A stretch of 64,000 nt of DNA from Kitasatospora phosalacinea (lineage in GTDB: Bacteria > Actinomycetota > Actinomycetes > Streptomycetales > Streptomycetaceae): NCBI RefSeq assembly GCF_030268885.1, contig NZ_BSSA01000020.1:62001-126000 (forward strand). Reading direction: 5' to 3'. Position numbers and translations under genes: made by a program. Shown here piece by piece: positions 43,429 through 52,103 of this stretch (its first letter is position 1; every line of letters begins with the position of its first letter). The notes under the pieces are model-generated. The model was not told where the DNA came from, searched no databases, and worked only from the letters and a program-made list of their open reading frames with translations.

Positions 43429-44037
43429 TCACGCGGCGCCGGAGCGGACCAGGGCGGCGGCCAGGACGGCGTACTGCTGCGGCGGCACCAGGCGGGCCAG
43501 CCCCTCGGGCGTGCCGGGCAGGCCCAGGCTCCGCGCCGCCCGGCAGGCCCGGGCGTCGAAGGACGGGCGCAGCCACGGCCACACCGCCTGGGCCTCGCGG
43601 CAGAAGACGTCCGCGCCGACCGGGCCGATCCGCGGCACCTCCCGCAGCAGGCCGCGCAGCGCCCCCGGATCGCCGTCCGCCTCCGCCGCCATCCGGCGCA
43701 GGTCGCCGCGCCAGCGCTCCAGCACCAGCCGGGCCCCGTCGCCGAGCGCGGTGGCGGTGCTCTCGTCGTACCGGACGTAGTGGGCCCGGCCCAGGGCGTC
43801 CACCCGGTCCTGCCAGGGGGCGTCGGCCATCGCCCGCGGGGTGCGCAGCCCGGCCCGGGACAGCTCCCGGGCGGCCGCGACGGCCGTGGCGGCCCTGATC
43901 CGGACCGCGCTCAGCACCGTCAGCACCAGCAGCCGGTACAGCGGCGAGGGCCGGTCGCGCAGCGTGATCCCGGCCTCCTGCGCGTACGTCCGGCCGTGCT
44001 CCGCCAGCAGTTCGGACGTGGTCGTCTCCACCGTCAT
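43429..44037 (-). CDS. HhH-GPD base-excision-type protein
   Basis: A 202-residue endonuclease III-like protein: PLYRLLVLTVLSAVRIRAAT near the start, the helix-hairpin-helix REVPRIGPVGADVFC (about 145-160) and a WPWLRPSFDARA region. The iron-sulfur cysteine cluster of endonuclease III is absent and no clear catalytic Lys/Asp pair is obvious; the segment FDARACRA is where an Asp is expected. It lies between ku and the LigD genes with its own SigB-type box, so a repair role is likely. Substrate unknown. Confidence 0.75.
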   Translation of the reverse strand: MTVETTTSELLAEHGRTYAQEAGITLRDRPSPLYRLLVLTVLSAVRIRAATAVAAARELSRAGLRTPRAMADAPWQDRVDALGRAHYVRYDESTATALGDGARLVLERWRGDLRRMAAEADGDPGALRGLLREVPRIGPVGADVFCREAQAVWPWLRPSFDARACRAARSLGLPGTPEGLARLVPPQQYAVLAAALVRSGAA

Positions 44038-44082
44038 CGCCCCGCACCTCGCCTTCCGCGCGTATCACCCCCGCCACCGCGC

Positions 44083-44107
44083 CTGCCCGGATCCGCACCC
44101 GGCACGC
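44083..44107 (-). promoter_or_regulatory. SigB-type promoter GCGT-N15-GGGCAG (HhH-GPD gene)
   Basis: On the minus strand GCGT is at 44107-44104, then 15 bp, then GGGCAG at 44088-44083. Confidence 0.55.
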
Positions 44108-44112
44108 GGGAC

Positions 44113-44138
44113 GTGTCGGCCCGACCCCGGCCGGGTAG
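44113..44138 (+). promoter_or_regulatory. SigB-type promoter GTGT-N16-GGGTAG (ligase operon)
   Basis: GTGT 44113-44116, 16 bp, GGGTAG 44133-44138, 33 bp before the ligase ATG. Confidence 0.7.
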
Positions 44139-44170
44139 ACGCCGGGGCCCGGCCGGGAGGAGGCAGGACG

Positions 44171-45133
44171 ATGCCCGGAACGGACGCCCGCGGGCCCGAG
44201 CAGCCGATGCTCGCCACCCTCAGTGACCGCCGCACCTTCGACGCCGACATGCTGTTCGAACGGAAGCTGGACGGCGTGCGGGCCCTCGCGGTCCGCGACG
44301 GCGGCCCGGTCCGGCTGCTGTCCCGCACCGGGCGGGACCTGGGCCCGACCTACCCGGAGGTCGTGGCCGCCCTCGCCGCCCAGCCGGTCCGGGACTTCAC
44401 CGTCGACGGCGAGATCACCGCCGTCCGCGGCGGACGCAGCGACTTCGCCCTGCTCCAGCAGCGCATGCAGCTCACCCGCGCCGAGGACGTCCGGGCCAGC
44501 CCCGTCACCGTCCGCTACTACCTGTTCGACCTGCTGCGCCTGGACGGCCGCGACACCACCGCGCTGCCGCTGCGCAGCCGCAAGTCCCTGCTGCGCCGGG
44601 CACTGGAGTTCCGCGCCCCGCTGCACTACACCACCCACCGGGTCGGACGGGACGGCCGCGAGCTGCTCGCCGCGGCCTGCGCACGCGGCTGGGAGGGGCT
44701 GATCGCCAAACGGGCCGACGGCCGCTACCGGCGCGGGCGCTCCCCGGACTGGCTCAAGCTCAAGTGCGCGGCCGACCAGGAACTGGTGATCGGCGGCTTC
44801 ACCGAGCCGGCCGGCAGCCGGGTCGGCTTCGGCGCCCTGCTGGTCGGCCACTACCAGGACGGGCGGCTCCGGTACGCGGGCAAGGTCGGCACCGGCTACG
44901 ACACCCCGACCCTGCACGCCCTGCGGGCCCGGCTGGAGCAACTGGAGCAGGAGCGCCCGCCGTTCGCCGACCGGGTCCGGGAGCCGGGCGCGCACTGGGC
45001 GCGCCCCGAACTGGTCGCGCAGATCGCCTTCACCGAGTGGACCAGGGCCGGGCGGCTGCGCCACCCGCGCTACCTGGGCCTGCGCGAGGACAAGCGGCCC
45101 ACCGAGGTGGTCCGGGAACGGAGCACGCCATGA
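44171..45133 (+). CDS. ligD: ATP-dependent DNA ligase (LigD ligase domain, stand-alone)
   Basis: A 320-residue ATP-dependent ligase. Motif I is FERKLDGVR with adenylated Lys32; motif III is TVDGEITA, motif IV WEGLIAKR and motif V DWLKLKC, followed by an OB fold (LVIGGFTEPAGSRVGFGALL, then YAGKVGTGYD). This is the ligase module of LigD, encoded apart from the polymerase. AGGAGGCAGGA precedes the ATG. It overlaps the polymerase gene by 4 bp and acts with Ku in non-homologous end joining. Confidence 0.9.
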   Translation: MPGTDARGPEQPMLATLSDRRTFDADMLFERKLDGVRALAVRDGGPVRLLSRTGRDLGPTYPEVVAALAAQPVRDFTVDGEITAVRGGRSDFALLQQRMQLTRAEDVRASPVTVRYYLFDLLRLDGRDTTALPLRSRKSLLRRALEFRAPLHYTTHRVGRDGRELLAAACARGWEGLIAKRADGRYRRGRSPDWLKLKCAADQELVIGGFTEPAGSRVGFGALLVGHYQDGRLRYAGKVGTGYDTPTLHALRARLEQLEQERPPFADRVREPGAHWARPELVAQIAFTEWTRAGRLRHPRYLGLREDKRPTEVVRERSTP

Positions 45134-46032
45134 CCACCGTCGAGATCCGGGCCAGCGGCCGGATCGTCCAGCTCAAGCGCGCCGACAAGGAACTGTTCCC
45201 GGCGGACGGCCTCACCAAGGCCGACCTCGCCGCGCACTACCGCCGCGTCGCCCGGCGCATCCTGCCGCAGCTGCGCGACCGTCCGCTGATGCTGGAGCGC
45301 TACCCCGACGGCATCGACGGCCCCCGGCTCGTCCAGAAGGACACCCCCGAGCACTTCCCGGAGTGGATCCGGCGCGCCGAACTGCCCAAGGCGGGCGGCA
45401 CGGTGCGCTACCCCGTCTGCGACGACCTGGCCACCCTGCTCCACCTGGTCGGGCAGGCGTGCGTCACCCCGCACCGCTGGCTCGCCAAGGCCGACCGGCC
45501 CGACCACCCCGACCTGATGGTCCTCGACCTCGACCCGGCGGGCGAGGACTTCGAACCCGTCCGGGAGGCGGCCGTCCTGGCGCACGGGCTGTTCGCCGAA
45601 CTCGGCCTCCCCGCCGACCTGATGACCACCGGCTCGCGCGGACTGCACCTGCTGGTCCGGCTCGACCGCAGCGCCTCCTTCGACGAGGTCCGGGCCTTCG
45701 CCCGGGACGCCGCCGAGCTGCTCGCCCGCCGCCACCCCGGCCTGGTCACCACCGAGGCCCGCAAGGCGGCCCGCCGGGGGCGGCTCTACCTCGACGTCCA
45801 GCGCAACGCCTACGGCCAGAACGCCGTCACCCCGTACGCGGTCCGCGCCCTGCCCGGCGCGCCGGTCGCCACCCCGCTGGCCCTCGACGAACTGGACGAC
45901 CCCGACCTCACCGCCCGGCGCTGGACCCTCGCCACCACGGCGGAACGCCTGCAGGCCCCCGACCCGTGGCGGGGCGCCGCCCGCCGGGTCCGCTCGCTGG
46001 ACGCCGCGCGCCGCCGCCTCGAACGGCTCTGA
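45130..46032 (+). CDS. LigD-type NHEJ polymerase (stand-alone PolDom)
   Basis: A 300-residue archaeo-eukaryotic primase-type polymerase: VQLKRADKELFPADGLTKAD, RPLMLERYPDGIDG, the metal site LMVLDLDP, the conserved His in TGSRGLHLLVRL, and RLYLDVQRNAYGQNAVTPYA. It fills gaps at ends held by Ku. It is coupled to the ligase (ATGA). The LigD phosphoesterase module is not seen in the window. Confidence 0.92.
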   Translation: MTTVEIRASGRIVQLKRADKELFPADGLTKADLAAHYRRVARRILPQLRDRPLMLERYPDGIDGPRLVQKDTPEHFPEWIRRAELPKAGGTVRYPVCDDLATLLHLVGQACVTPHRWLAKADRPDHPDLMVLDLDPAGEDFEPVREAAVLAHGLFAELGLPADLMTTGSRGLHLLVRLDRSASFDEVRAFARDAAELLARRHPGLVTTEARKAARRGRLYLDVQRNAYGQNAVTPYAVRALPGAPVATPLALDELDDPDLTARRWTLATTAERLQAPDPWRGAARRVRSLDAARRRLERL

Positions 46033-46044
46033 CCGCGCGGCCGG

Positions 46045-46080
46045 GGGAGCCGGGCCCTCGTCGGGAGCCGGGCCCTCGTC
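46045..46080. repeat. Tandem 18 bp duplication
   Basis: GGGAGCCGGGCCCTCGTC occurs twice in a row (46045-46062 and 46063-46080), between convergent polymerase and DUF1206 genes. Confidence 0.85.
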
Positions 46081-46093
46081 ACCCGGCGGGGGT

Positions 46094-46897
46094 TCAGAAC
46101 CGGCGCCAGCGCGCCGAGGCGAAGGAGAACACGCCGTACAGGACCAGCCCGGCGGCCACCGCCACCAGCAGCCACGGGCCCGCCGCGCTGTCGGCGAAGG
46201 AGCGCAGGGTGTCGTCCATGCCCCGGGCCCGCCCGGGGTCGAAGCGGACGGCCGCCACCACGACGAACGCCCCGGCGGCCGCGTACACCGCGCCGCGGGC
46301 CACGTTGCCGGAGATGCCCGTCCCGGTCACCGCGGTCCGGGTGCGCGGGTCCATCGACGCGGTGTCGAGCTTGCGCAGGAAGCGCCGCTGCAGGGCGCGG
46401 ACCGCGATCGCCGCGCCGACGCCCGCCAGCACCAGCCCGGCCACGCCCACCAGCCAGCGGCCGCCGGGCCAGCCCAGCGTGGTGGCCGTCCAGTCCTTGG
46501 AGGCGGAGTCGCTGTCCGAGCCGCCGCCGGAGCCCGCCGCGTACGAGGCCGTTCCCCAGGCCACGAAGCCGTAGAACACCGCCCGCCCGGCCGACAGCAG
46601 CCGCGAGCCGGTCTTCTTCCGCCCGGCCTCGCCGAACACCGCCGTCGAGGCCCGCCACAGCGCCATCCCGACGAAGCCGACCGCCAGCGCCCACAGCAGC
46701 ACCGTGCCGAACGGCTGCTCCGCGACCTGGTGCAGCGCCCCCTGCCGGTCGGCGTCCTCCCCGCCCGCCCCGAAGGCGATCCGCAGGGCCAGCACCCCGA
46801 CCAGGGCGTACACCACGCCCCGGGCCACGAAGCCCGTCCGGCCCGCGGCCGTCGTCACCCGGCCCAGCCGGGCGTCCTCACGCGGGTTCCCGTCCAT
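46094..46897 (-). CDS. DUF1206-family membrane protein
   Basis: A 267-residue membrane protein with three tandem two-helix repeats, each opening with an ARxVVYALVG/ARGAVYAAAG-like motif (GFVARGVVYALVGVLALRIA; GRAVFYGFVAWGTASYAA; VARGAVYAAAGAFVVVAAV), the DUF1206 pattern. Function unknown; homologues are common near stress genes in actinomycetes. A strong GAGGAGGAGGA ribosome binding site precedes the ATG. It lies 44 bp after the small membrane gene at 46942-47211 and may share its promoter. Confidence 0.85.
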   Translation of the reverse strand: MDGNPREDARLGRVTTAAGRTGFVARGVVYALVGVLALRIAFGAGGEDADRQGALHQVAEQPFGTVLLWALAVGFVGMALWRASTAVFGEAGRKKTGSRLLSAGRAVFYGFVAWGTASYAAGSGGGSDSDSASKDWTATTLGWPGGRWLVGVAGLVLAGVGAAIAVRALQRRFLRKLDTASMDPRTRTAVTGTGISGNVARGAVYAAAGAFVVVAAVRFDPGRARGMDDTLRSFADSAAGPWLLVAVAAGLVLYGVFSFASARWRRF

Positions 46898-46941
46898 CGA
46901 CGTCCTCCTCCTCGTTCCTTCGTACGGTTCTCGCGGGCCGC

Positions 46942-47211
46942 TCAGTCGAGGGCCCGGCTGCGGGTGACGAGGTTGCCGATGACGACGTAGACGACCGCCG
47001 GGACGCCGTAGTCCAGCAGGACCTGGGCGGTGTGGTGGGAGACCGTGAACAGGCCGCGGGACCAGCCGGAGAGCCAGTCGGCGGCGGTGTGGAACCAGTT
47101 GACGAGGCCGTTGTCCTGGTTGGCGCCGAAGAGGTCCAGCAGGATCCAGACGACCAGGATCGCCGCGAGCGCGTGGGCCAGGACCGATATCACCGAAGTT
47201 GTCCGTCTCAT
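46942..47211 (-). CDS. Small two-helix membrane protein
   Basis: An 89-residue protein with two membrane segments (VISVLAHALAAILVVWILLD and QVLLDYGVPAVVYVVIGNLV) joined by a Trp/His-rich amphipathic loop (WFHTAADWLSGWSRGLF). I do not recognise a named family. It has its own candidate SigB-type box and is probably co-transcribed with DUF1206. Confidence 0.7.
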   Translation of the reverse strand: MRRTTSVISVLAHALAAILVVWILLDLFGANQDNGLVNWFHTAADWLSGWSRGLFTVSHHTAQVLLDYGVPAVVYVVIGNLVTRSRALD

Positions 47212-47221
47212 GGCTGCCGCC

Positions 47222-47245
47222 TTGCCCGTCGCGTCGACCCCAAAC
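47222..47245 (-). promoter_or_regulatory. SigB-type promoter GTTT-N14-GGGCAA (46942 gene)
   Basis: On the minus strand GTTT is at 47245-47242, then 14 bp, then GGGCAA at 47227-47222. It is very close to the ATG at 47211, so the leader is only a few bases long. Confidence 0.45.
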
Positions 47246-47293
47246 CCGTTGCAGGGGAGGGGAGTTGGCCGTTTCCGCCGGGGGCGGGGGCGC

Positions 47294-48496
47294 TCACAGG
47301 AAGTGCCGGATCGGGGCGGTGGCCGCCTCCAGGGCGCGCCGGGCCGGGCCGCGGCGGTGCCAGCGCTCCGGCACGACGGCCTCGCTGCGCGCCAGGTCCT
47401 CGTCGAAGTGCCGGTCCAGGACGGCGGTGAACTCCTCGTCCACCACGGTCAGCACCACCTCCTCGTCGTGGTCCAGCGAGCGGCGGTTGAAGTTCGCCGA
47501 GCCGACCACCGCGGCCGTCCCGTCCACCGTCAGCACCTTGGCGTGCATCATCGTCGGCCCGTACCGCCACACCGTCACCCCGGCGGCGGTCAGCCGCCCG
47601 AAGTGGCGCTCGCCCGCCAACTGGCACACCCGCTTGTCGGTGTGCCGACCCGGCACCAGCAGGTCGACGGCGACCCCGCGGCGGCCCGCGGCGCACAGCA
47701 GGTCGACGAAGTAGTCGTCGGGCGCGAAGTACGCCGTCGCCAGGCGCAGCCGCCGCTCGGCCGAGGAGATCACCACCCGCATCAGGGTCTGCAGGTCCTG
47801 CCAGCCGACCGCGGCCGAACCCCGCACCACCTGCACCACCGCCCCGCCCGGCTGCTCGTGCTCCGCGAACCGGTCCGCCGCGTCGTACAGCGTGCCGGGT
47901 GCGCACTCGGCCCAGTTCTGCGCGAACGCCGCCGCGATGCCGTCCACCGCGGGCCCGACCACCCGCACGTGGGTGTCCCGCCACTCGCCCGGGTGCCGGG
48001 CGTCGCCGCACCACTCCTCGGCGATGCCGACCCCGCCGGTGAACGCGACCCGGCCGTCCACCACCAGGACCTTGCGGTGGCAGCGGTGGTTCTGCTTGAA
48101 CGGCGACAGCCGCACCGGCCGCCGGAACCACGAGATCTGGACGCCCGCCGACTCCATCAGGTCGATCAGCTCCGGCTCGATCAGCCGACTGCCGAACCCG
48201 TCCAGCAGCAGCCGCACCCGCACGCCCAGGGCCGCCCGGCGGGCCAGCGAGCGGGCGAAGACCCGGGCGATCTCCCCGCGCCAGTACACGAACGTCATCA
48301 GGTCGACCGTCCGCCGCGCCCCGTCGATCGCCGCCAGCATGGCCGGGAAGATCTCGTCCCCGTTGCGCAGCGGCGTCAGCAGGTTGCCCTCGGTCGCGGC
48401 GATGCCGATCAGCCCCTCCAGTCGGCGGCGCAGCACCCGGCCGCGGTCCGCGGGGAGTGGGGACGGGGCGGGTTCGGGCGCGGTCTCGGTCGTCAT
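47294..48496 (-). CDS. Phospholipase D-family protein (cardiolipin synthase-like)
   Basis: A 400-residue PLD-superfamily protein with two HKD motifs: HRKVLVVDGRVAFTGG (about 140) and MHAKVLTVDGTAAVVGSANF (about 315). No N-terminal membrane helices are seen, unlike E. coli ClsA, so it resembles ClsB-type soluble enzymes. Likely role: cardiolipin or phosphatidyl transfer during envelope stress. It is divergent from the PAP2-DAG kinase gene and carries a SigB-type box. Confidence 0.88.
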   Translation of the reverse strand: MTTETAPEPAPSPLPADRGRVLRRRLEGLIGIAATEGNLLTPLRNGDEIFPAMLAAIDGARRTVDLMTFVYWRGEIARVFARSLARRAALGVRVRLLLDGFGSRLIEPELIDLMESAGVQISWFRRPVRLSPFKQNHRCHRKVLVVDGRVAFTGGVGIAEEWCGDARHPGEWRDTHVRVVGPAVDGIAAAFAQNWAECAPGTLYDAADRFAEHEQPGGAVVQVVRGSAAVGWQDLQTLMRVVISSAERRLRLATAYFAPDDYFVDLLCAAGRRGVAVDLLVPGRHTDKRVCQLAGERHFGRLTAAGVTVWRYGPTMMHAKVLTVDGTAAVVGSANFNRRSLDHDEEVVLTVVDEEFTAVLDRHFDEDLARSEAVVPERWHRRGPARRALEAATAPIRHFL

Positions 48497-48538
48497 CGGT
48501 CTCTCCGTCCGGGGCGGGTCGCTGTGGCGGCCGCTCGG

Positions 48539-48563
48539 CTACCCACTGCGCCGCGAACGATGC
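48539..48563 (-). promoter_or_regulatory. SigB-type promoter GCAT-N15-GGGTAG (PLD gene)
   Basis: On the minus strand GCAT is at 48563-48560, then 15 bp, then GGGTAG at 48544-48539, 43 bp before the PLD start. Confidence 0.65.
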
Positions 48564-48628
48564 CCGCGGAGGGGGGCCGAAGAGGAAACGGGAGGGATGA
48601 AAACCGCGGACCGGGGGACACGGGGGCC

Positions 48629-50278
48629 ATGACGAGGACTCGGGGACGGGCGGCCGGACCGCTCGGCGTACTGGCGGCGGTGCTGGGGCAGTTGGCGGCA
48701 CTGGTCGCCGTCGGACTGCTGATCACCCACCCGCCCGGCCACTGGTGGGACCCGGGCGAGAACGGCCTGGTCAGCCGGCTGGCCGCGCACCGCACCCCCG
48801 CCCTGACCACCGCCAGCGACTGGCTCTCCGCGATCGCCTTCACCCCGGCCGTCGTGGCGGTGACGGCCGCCGCCGCGGCCCTGCTGCTGCTCCGGCACCG
48901 GTGGCGGGACGCCGCGCTGCTCGCCGGTGCCGTCGCGCTGCAGGCCGCGCTGTTCGTGACCGCCGCCCACCTGGTCGACCGGGCCCGGCCCGACGTCGTC
49001 CGGCTGGACGGCGCCCTGCCCACCTCCAGCTTCCCGTCCGGGCACGTCGGGGCGGCCACCGCCCTGTACGGCGGCCTGGGCCTGCTCGCCCTGCACGCGC
49101 TGCGCGGACGGCGCCGGGTGCTGCCCGTGCTGCTGTGCGCCCTCGCCTGGGCGGTGCCGGTGCTGGTCGCCGCCAGCCGCCTCTACCGGGGCATGCACCA
49201 CCCCACCGACGTGGTGGCCGGGGCGCTCAACGGCGCGGCCGCCCTGTGGGTGGTCGCGCACGCGCTGCCCGCCCGCGAGCGGCGGACACCGGTCGCCGCC
49301 GCCGTCCCGCTCCCGGCCGCGCTGGTGCACAACCCGCTGTCGGTCGACCAGGCCCTGCTGGAACGGCTCACCGCCGTCCTGACCGCCCACGGCCACGGCC
49401 CCGTCCGCCACCTGGCCGGGGACGCCGAGGACTGCGGCCGGGCCGCCGCCGCCCGGGCCCTCGCCGACGGCGCCCGCCTGGTCGCCGCCTGCGGCGGCGA
49501 CGGCACCGTCACCGCCTGCGCCGAGACCCTGGCCGGCACCGGCGCCACCCTGCTGGTCGTCCCCTGCGGCACCGGCAACCTGCTGGCCCGCAACCTCGGC
49601 CTGCCCACCGACCCCGAGGCCGCCCTGACCGCCGCCCTCACCGGCCGCACCCGCCGGATCGACCTGATGCGGGTCGAGGGCGACGGCCTGCCCGCCCGGG
49701 CCGCCGCCACCATGGCCGGGATGGGCCTCGACGCCGCCGTGATGGCCGACACCGGCCGCACCCTCAAGCGCCGCCTCGGCTGGCCCGCCTACCTGGTCGC
49801 CGGGGCCCGCCACCTCACCGACCGGCGCTTCCCGCTGACCGTCACCGTCGACGGCGCCCCGCCGGTGCGCCGACAGGTCCGCACCGCGATCGTCGGCAAC
49901 GTCGGCACCCTCCAGGGCGGGGTGCGCCTGCTGCCCGACGCGACGCCCGACGACGGGCTGCTCGACCTCGTCCTGGTGCAGCCGCACGGGCCGCGCGGCT
50001 GGTGGCAGACCCTGCTGTCGCTGCTCACCGGCACCCGCCGCCCCGGCCCCGACGCCCCGCTGGAGCACTTCCGCGGCCGCCGCATCGAACTGACCGCGGA
50101 CCGCGCCCATCCGCGCGAGTGCGACGGCGACCCGGTGGACGAGGGCCGCACCCTCACCCTGACCGCCCGCCCGGACACCCTGCTGGTCCGCGTCCCCGGC
50201 ACCCCGCCCGCGCCGCCCGCCGGGAACGCCGCACCCGCCGGGAACGCCGCGGAGTGGGCCGAGCGGGAGGTGGCCTGA
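48629..50278 (+). CDS. PAP2 phosphatase-diacylglycerol kinase fusion
   Basis: A 549-residue two-domain protein. Residues 1-215 form a PAP2 membrane phosphatase (DRARPD, FPSGHVGAAT, SRLYRGMHHPTD). Residues about 225-530 form a DAGK/sphingosine kinase-type lipid kinase (AACGGDGTVTACAETLAGTG, VVPCGTGNLLARNLGLP, then GMGLDAAVMAD and DDGLLDLVLVQP). The two halves catalyse opposite reactions on phosphatidic acid and diacylglycerol, if both act on those lipids. Fusions of this kind occur in actinomycetes. It overlaps the BrkB gene by 1 bp. Confidence 0.88.
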   Translation: MTRTRGRAAGPLGVLAAVLGQLAALVAVGLLITHPPGHWWDPGENGLVSRLAAHRTPALTTASDWLSAIAFTPAVVAVTAAAAALLLLRHRWRDAALLAGAVALQAALFVTAAHLVDRARPDVVRLDGALPTSSFPSGHVGAATALYGGLGLLALHALRGRRRVLPVLLCALAWAVPVLVAASRLYRGMHHPTDVVAGALNGAAALWVVAHALPARERRTPVAAAVPLPAALVHNPLSVDQALLERLTAVLTAHGHGPVRHLAGDAEDCGRAAAARALADGARLVAACGGDGTVTACAETLAGTGATLLVVPCGTGNLLARNLGLPTDPEAALTAALTGRTRRIDLMRVEGDGLPARAAATMAGMGLDAAVMADTGRTLKRRLGWPAYLVAGARHLTDRRFPLTVTVDGAPPVRRQVRTAIVGNVGTLQGGVRLLPDATPDDGLLDLVLVQPHGPRGWWQTLLSLLTGTRRPGPDAPLEHFRGRRIELTADRAHPRECDGDPVDEGRTLTLTARPDTLLVRVPGTPPAPPAGNAAPAGNAAEWAEREVA

Positions 50279-51282
50279 TGGGAACCGCCAGCCGGGTCCG
50301 GCCCGGCCACGAGCACCTGTCCGCGGACGAGGCGGTGGGGACGCTGCGCCGCCGGGCCTGGTGGCCGCTGGCCCGCGACGCCTTCGTGCGGTTCCGCTAC
50401 GCCGACGGGTTCAGCCACGCCCGCGCCCTCGCCTTCCAGGTGGTGCTGGCCCTGGTGCCGTTCGCGATCGCCGTGGTCGGCCTGGCCTCCTCGCTGCACG
50501 GCGGTCCGCTCGGGCAACTGGTCGCCGCCAGCATCCAGCGGATGGTCCCGGCCTCCAGCGCCGACCTGGTGCGCGAGGTGCTCGACCGCAGCCGCCACCG
50601 CACCGGCGGCACCCTCGCGCTCTGGTTCGGCGCCCTGTTCGCGCTCGCCAACCTGGTCACCGCGATGTCCCAGATCGAACGCGGCGCCAACCGCATCTAC
50701 GGCATCGAACGGGACCGACCGTTCGACCGCAAGTACGGGCGGAGCCTGCTGATGGCCGCGGGCGCGGGCCTGCCGATGGGCACCGGCTTCCTGGTGCTGG
50801 TCGCCGGACCGCAGGTCGCCGCCGCCTCCGAGGAGGTGTTCGGGACCGGCCCGGCCGCCACCGCCGCCTGGACCCTGCTGCGCTGGCCGGTCGGCGTCCT
50901 GCTCACCCTCACCTCGGCCGCGGTGGTCTTCCGCCGCGCCCCCCGCCGCCGCCAACCCGGCTACAGCTGGCTGGCGTTCGGCGCCGGGGTCCACCTGGTG
51001 CTCTGGCTGGCGGCGACCTGGCTGCTCAGCCTCTACCTGCGCCTGAGCGGCTCGTTCGACGCCGTCTACGGGCCGCTCAGCGCGGTGTTCTCGCTGCTGG
51101 TCTGGGCCTACCTGACGGCGATCGCGCTCTTCCTCGGCCTCTCCTTCGCCGCCCAGCTCGAAGCCGACCGCACCGGCACCCCCGGCCCCGTCCTGCCCGA
51201 CCCGCTGGCCCCCGAGCAGCCGAAGGACGCCGGGCCGAAGCCCCCCGCGCACCCCGCGGTTCCGGGGAGGTCGTCGCAGTGA
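50278..51282 (+). CDS. YihY/BrkB-family membrane protein
   Basis: A 334-residue membrane protein with about six helices: GFSHARALAFQVVLALVPFA near residue 45, MSQIERGANRIYGIERDRPF, and AVFSLLVWAYLTAIALFLGL late. This is the YihY/BrkB pattern (formerly RNase BN). The transport substrate is unknown. It is translationally coupled to the PAP2-kinase fusion and to the following PAP2 gene. Confidence 0.87.
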   Translation: MGTASRVRPGHEHLSADEAVGTLRRRAWWPLARDAFVRFRYADGFSHARALAFQVVLALVPFAIAVVGLASSLHGGPLGQLVAASIQRMVPASSADLVREVLDRSRHRTGGTLALWFGALFALANLVTAMSQIERGANRIYGIERDRPFDRKYGRSLLMAAGAGLPMGTGFLVLVAGPQVAAASEEVFGTGPAATAAWTLLRWPVGVLLTLTSAAVVFRRAPRRRQPGYSWLAFGAGVHLVLWLAATWLLSLYLRLSGSFDAVYGPLSAVFSLLVWAYLTAIALFLGLSFAAQLEADRTGTPGPVLPDPLAPEQPKDAGPKPPAHPAVPGRSSQ

Positions 51283-52067
51283 CCCGCCACCCCCTCCGTC
51301 CGCGTCCGTACCGGTGGCTGCCGTCGCGCCGCACCGCCGACCTGCGGCTGGGCGAGCGCCTGCTCGCCGCCGTGGTCGCGTTCGCGGTGGCCGCCGTGCC
51401 GACCGCGCTGCTGCTGGTGCTGATCGAGTCGCACTGGCCGCCGCTGCACCGCCTCGACGCGGGCGCGGCGCACCGGCTGCACACCACCGTGCGCGACCAC
51501 CCCGCCGTCCTCTCGGTGCTGCGCACGCTCAGCAACGGGGTGTGGGACCCGCTGACGATGCGGCTGCTGGTCGCGGCGGCCGTCGGCTGGCTGCTGTGGC
51601 GGCGGGCCTGGCGGCTGGCGGTGTGGGCCGCGGCGACGGTGACCGCCTCCGGACTGGTCGGCTGGGCGGTGAAGGCGGCGGTCGCCCGGGCCCGGCCCGC
51701 GCTGCCCGACCCGGTGGCGCACGCCCCGGGCTTCTCGTTCCCGTCCGGGCACGCGATGACGGCGGCGACCTGCTGCACCGTGCTGCTGCTGGTGTTCTCG
51801 CCGGTGCTGCGCCCGTCGTGGCGGTCGGCGGCCCGGGTGGTGGCCGGGGTGAGCGTGCTGGGGGTGGGCTTCACCCGGGTCGCGCTCGGCGTGCACTGGG
51901 CCAGCGACGTGCTGGGCGGGTGGCTGCTCGGCCTGGGCCTGGTCGCGGCCACCGCCTGGGCGTTCGAGGGCTGGCGGCGGGAGACCGGCCGTCCCGTCCC
52001 GCCGCCGCTGGCCGAGGGCCTGGAGCCCGAGCTCGCCCCGGACGGCCCGCGGCGGCCCGAGGAGTAG
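51279..52067 (+). CDS. PAP2-superfamily membrane phosphatase
   Basis: A 262-residue membrane phosphatase with motifs KAAVARARP, FSFPSGHAMTA and TRVALGVHWASD (Ser replaced by Thr), and about six helices. The GTG overlaps the BrkB stop (GTGA). It is the third gene of a lipid-related operon with PAP2-DAGK and BrkB. Confidence 0.88.
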   Translation: MTRHPLRPRPYRWLPSRRTADLRLGERLLAAVVAFAVAAVPTALLLVLIESHWPPLHRLDAGAAHRLHTTVRDHPAVLSVLRTLSNGVWDPLTMRLLVAAAVGWLLWRRAWRLAVWAAATVTASGLVGWAVKAAVARARPALPDPVAHAPGFSFPSGHAMTAATCCTVLLLVFSPVLRPSWRSAARVVAGVSVLGVGFTRVALGVHWASDVLGGWLLGLGLVAATAWAFEGWRRETGRPVPPPLAEGLEPELAPDGPRRPEE

Positions 52068-52076
52068 GGACGCGCG

Positions 52077-52103
52077 CCCCGGGACGGGTCAGCCGTTCCG
52101 GGG
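52077..52103. terminator. Hairpin between convergent PAP2 and STAS genes
   Basis: CCCCGG-GACGG and CCGTT-CCGGGG pair with one mismatch. The hairpin overlaps the last codons of the STAS gene. Confidence 0.5.
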
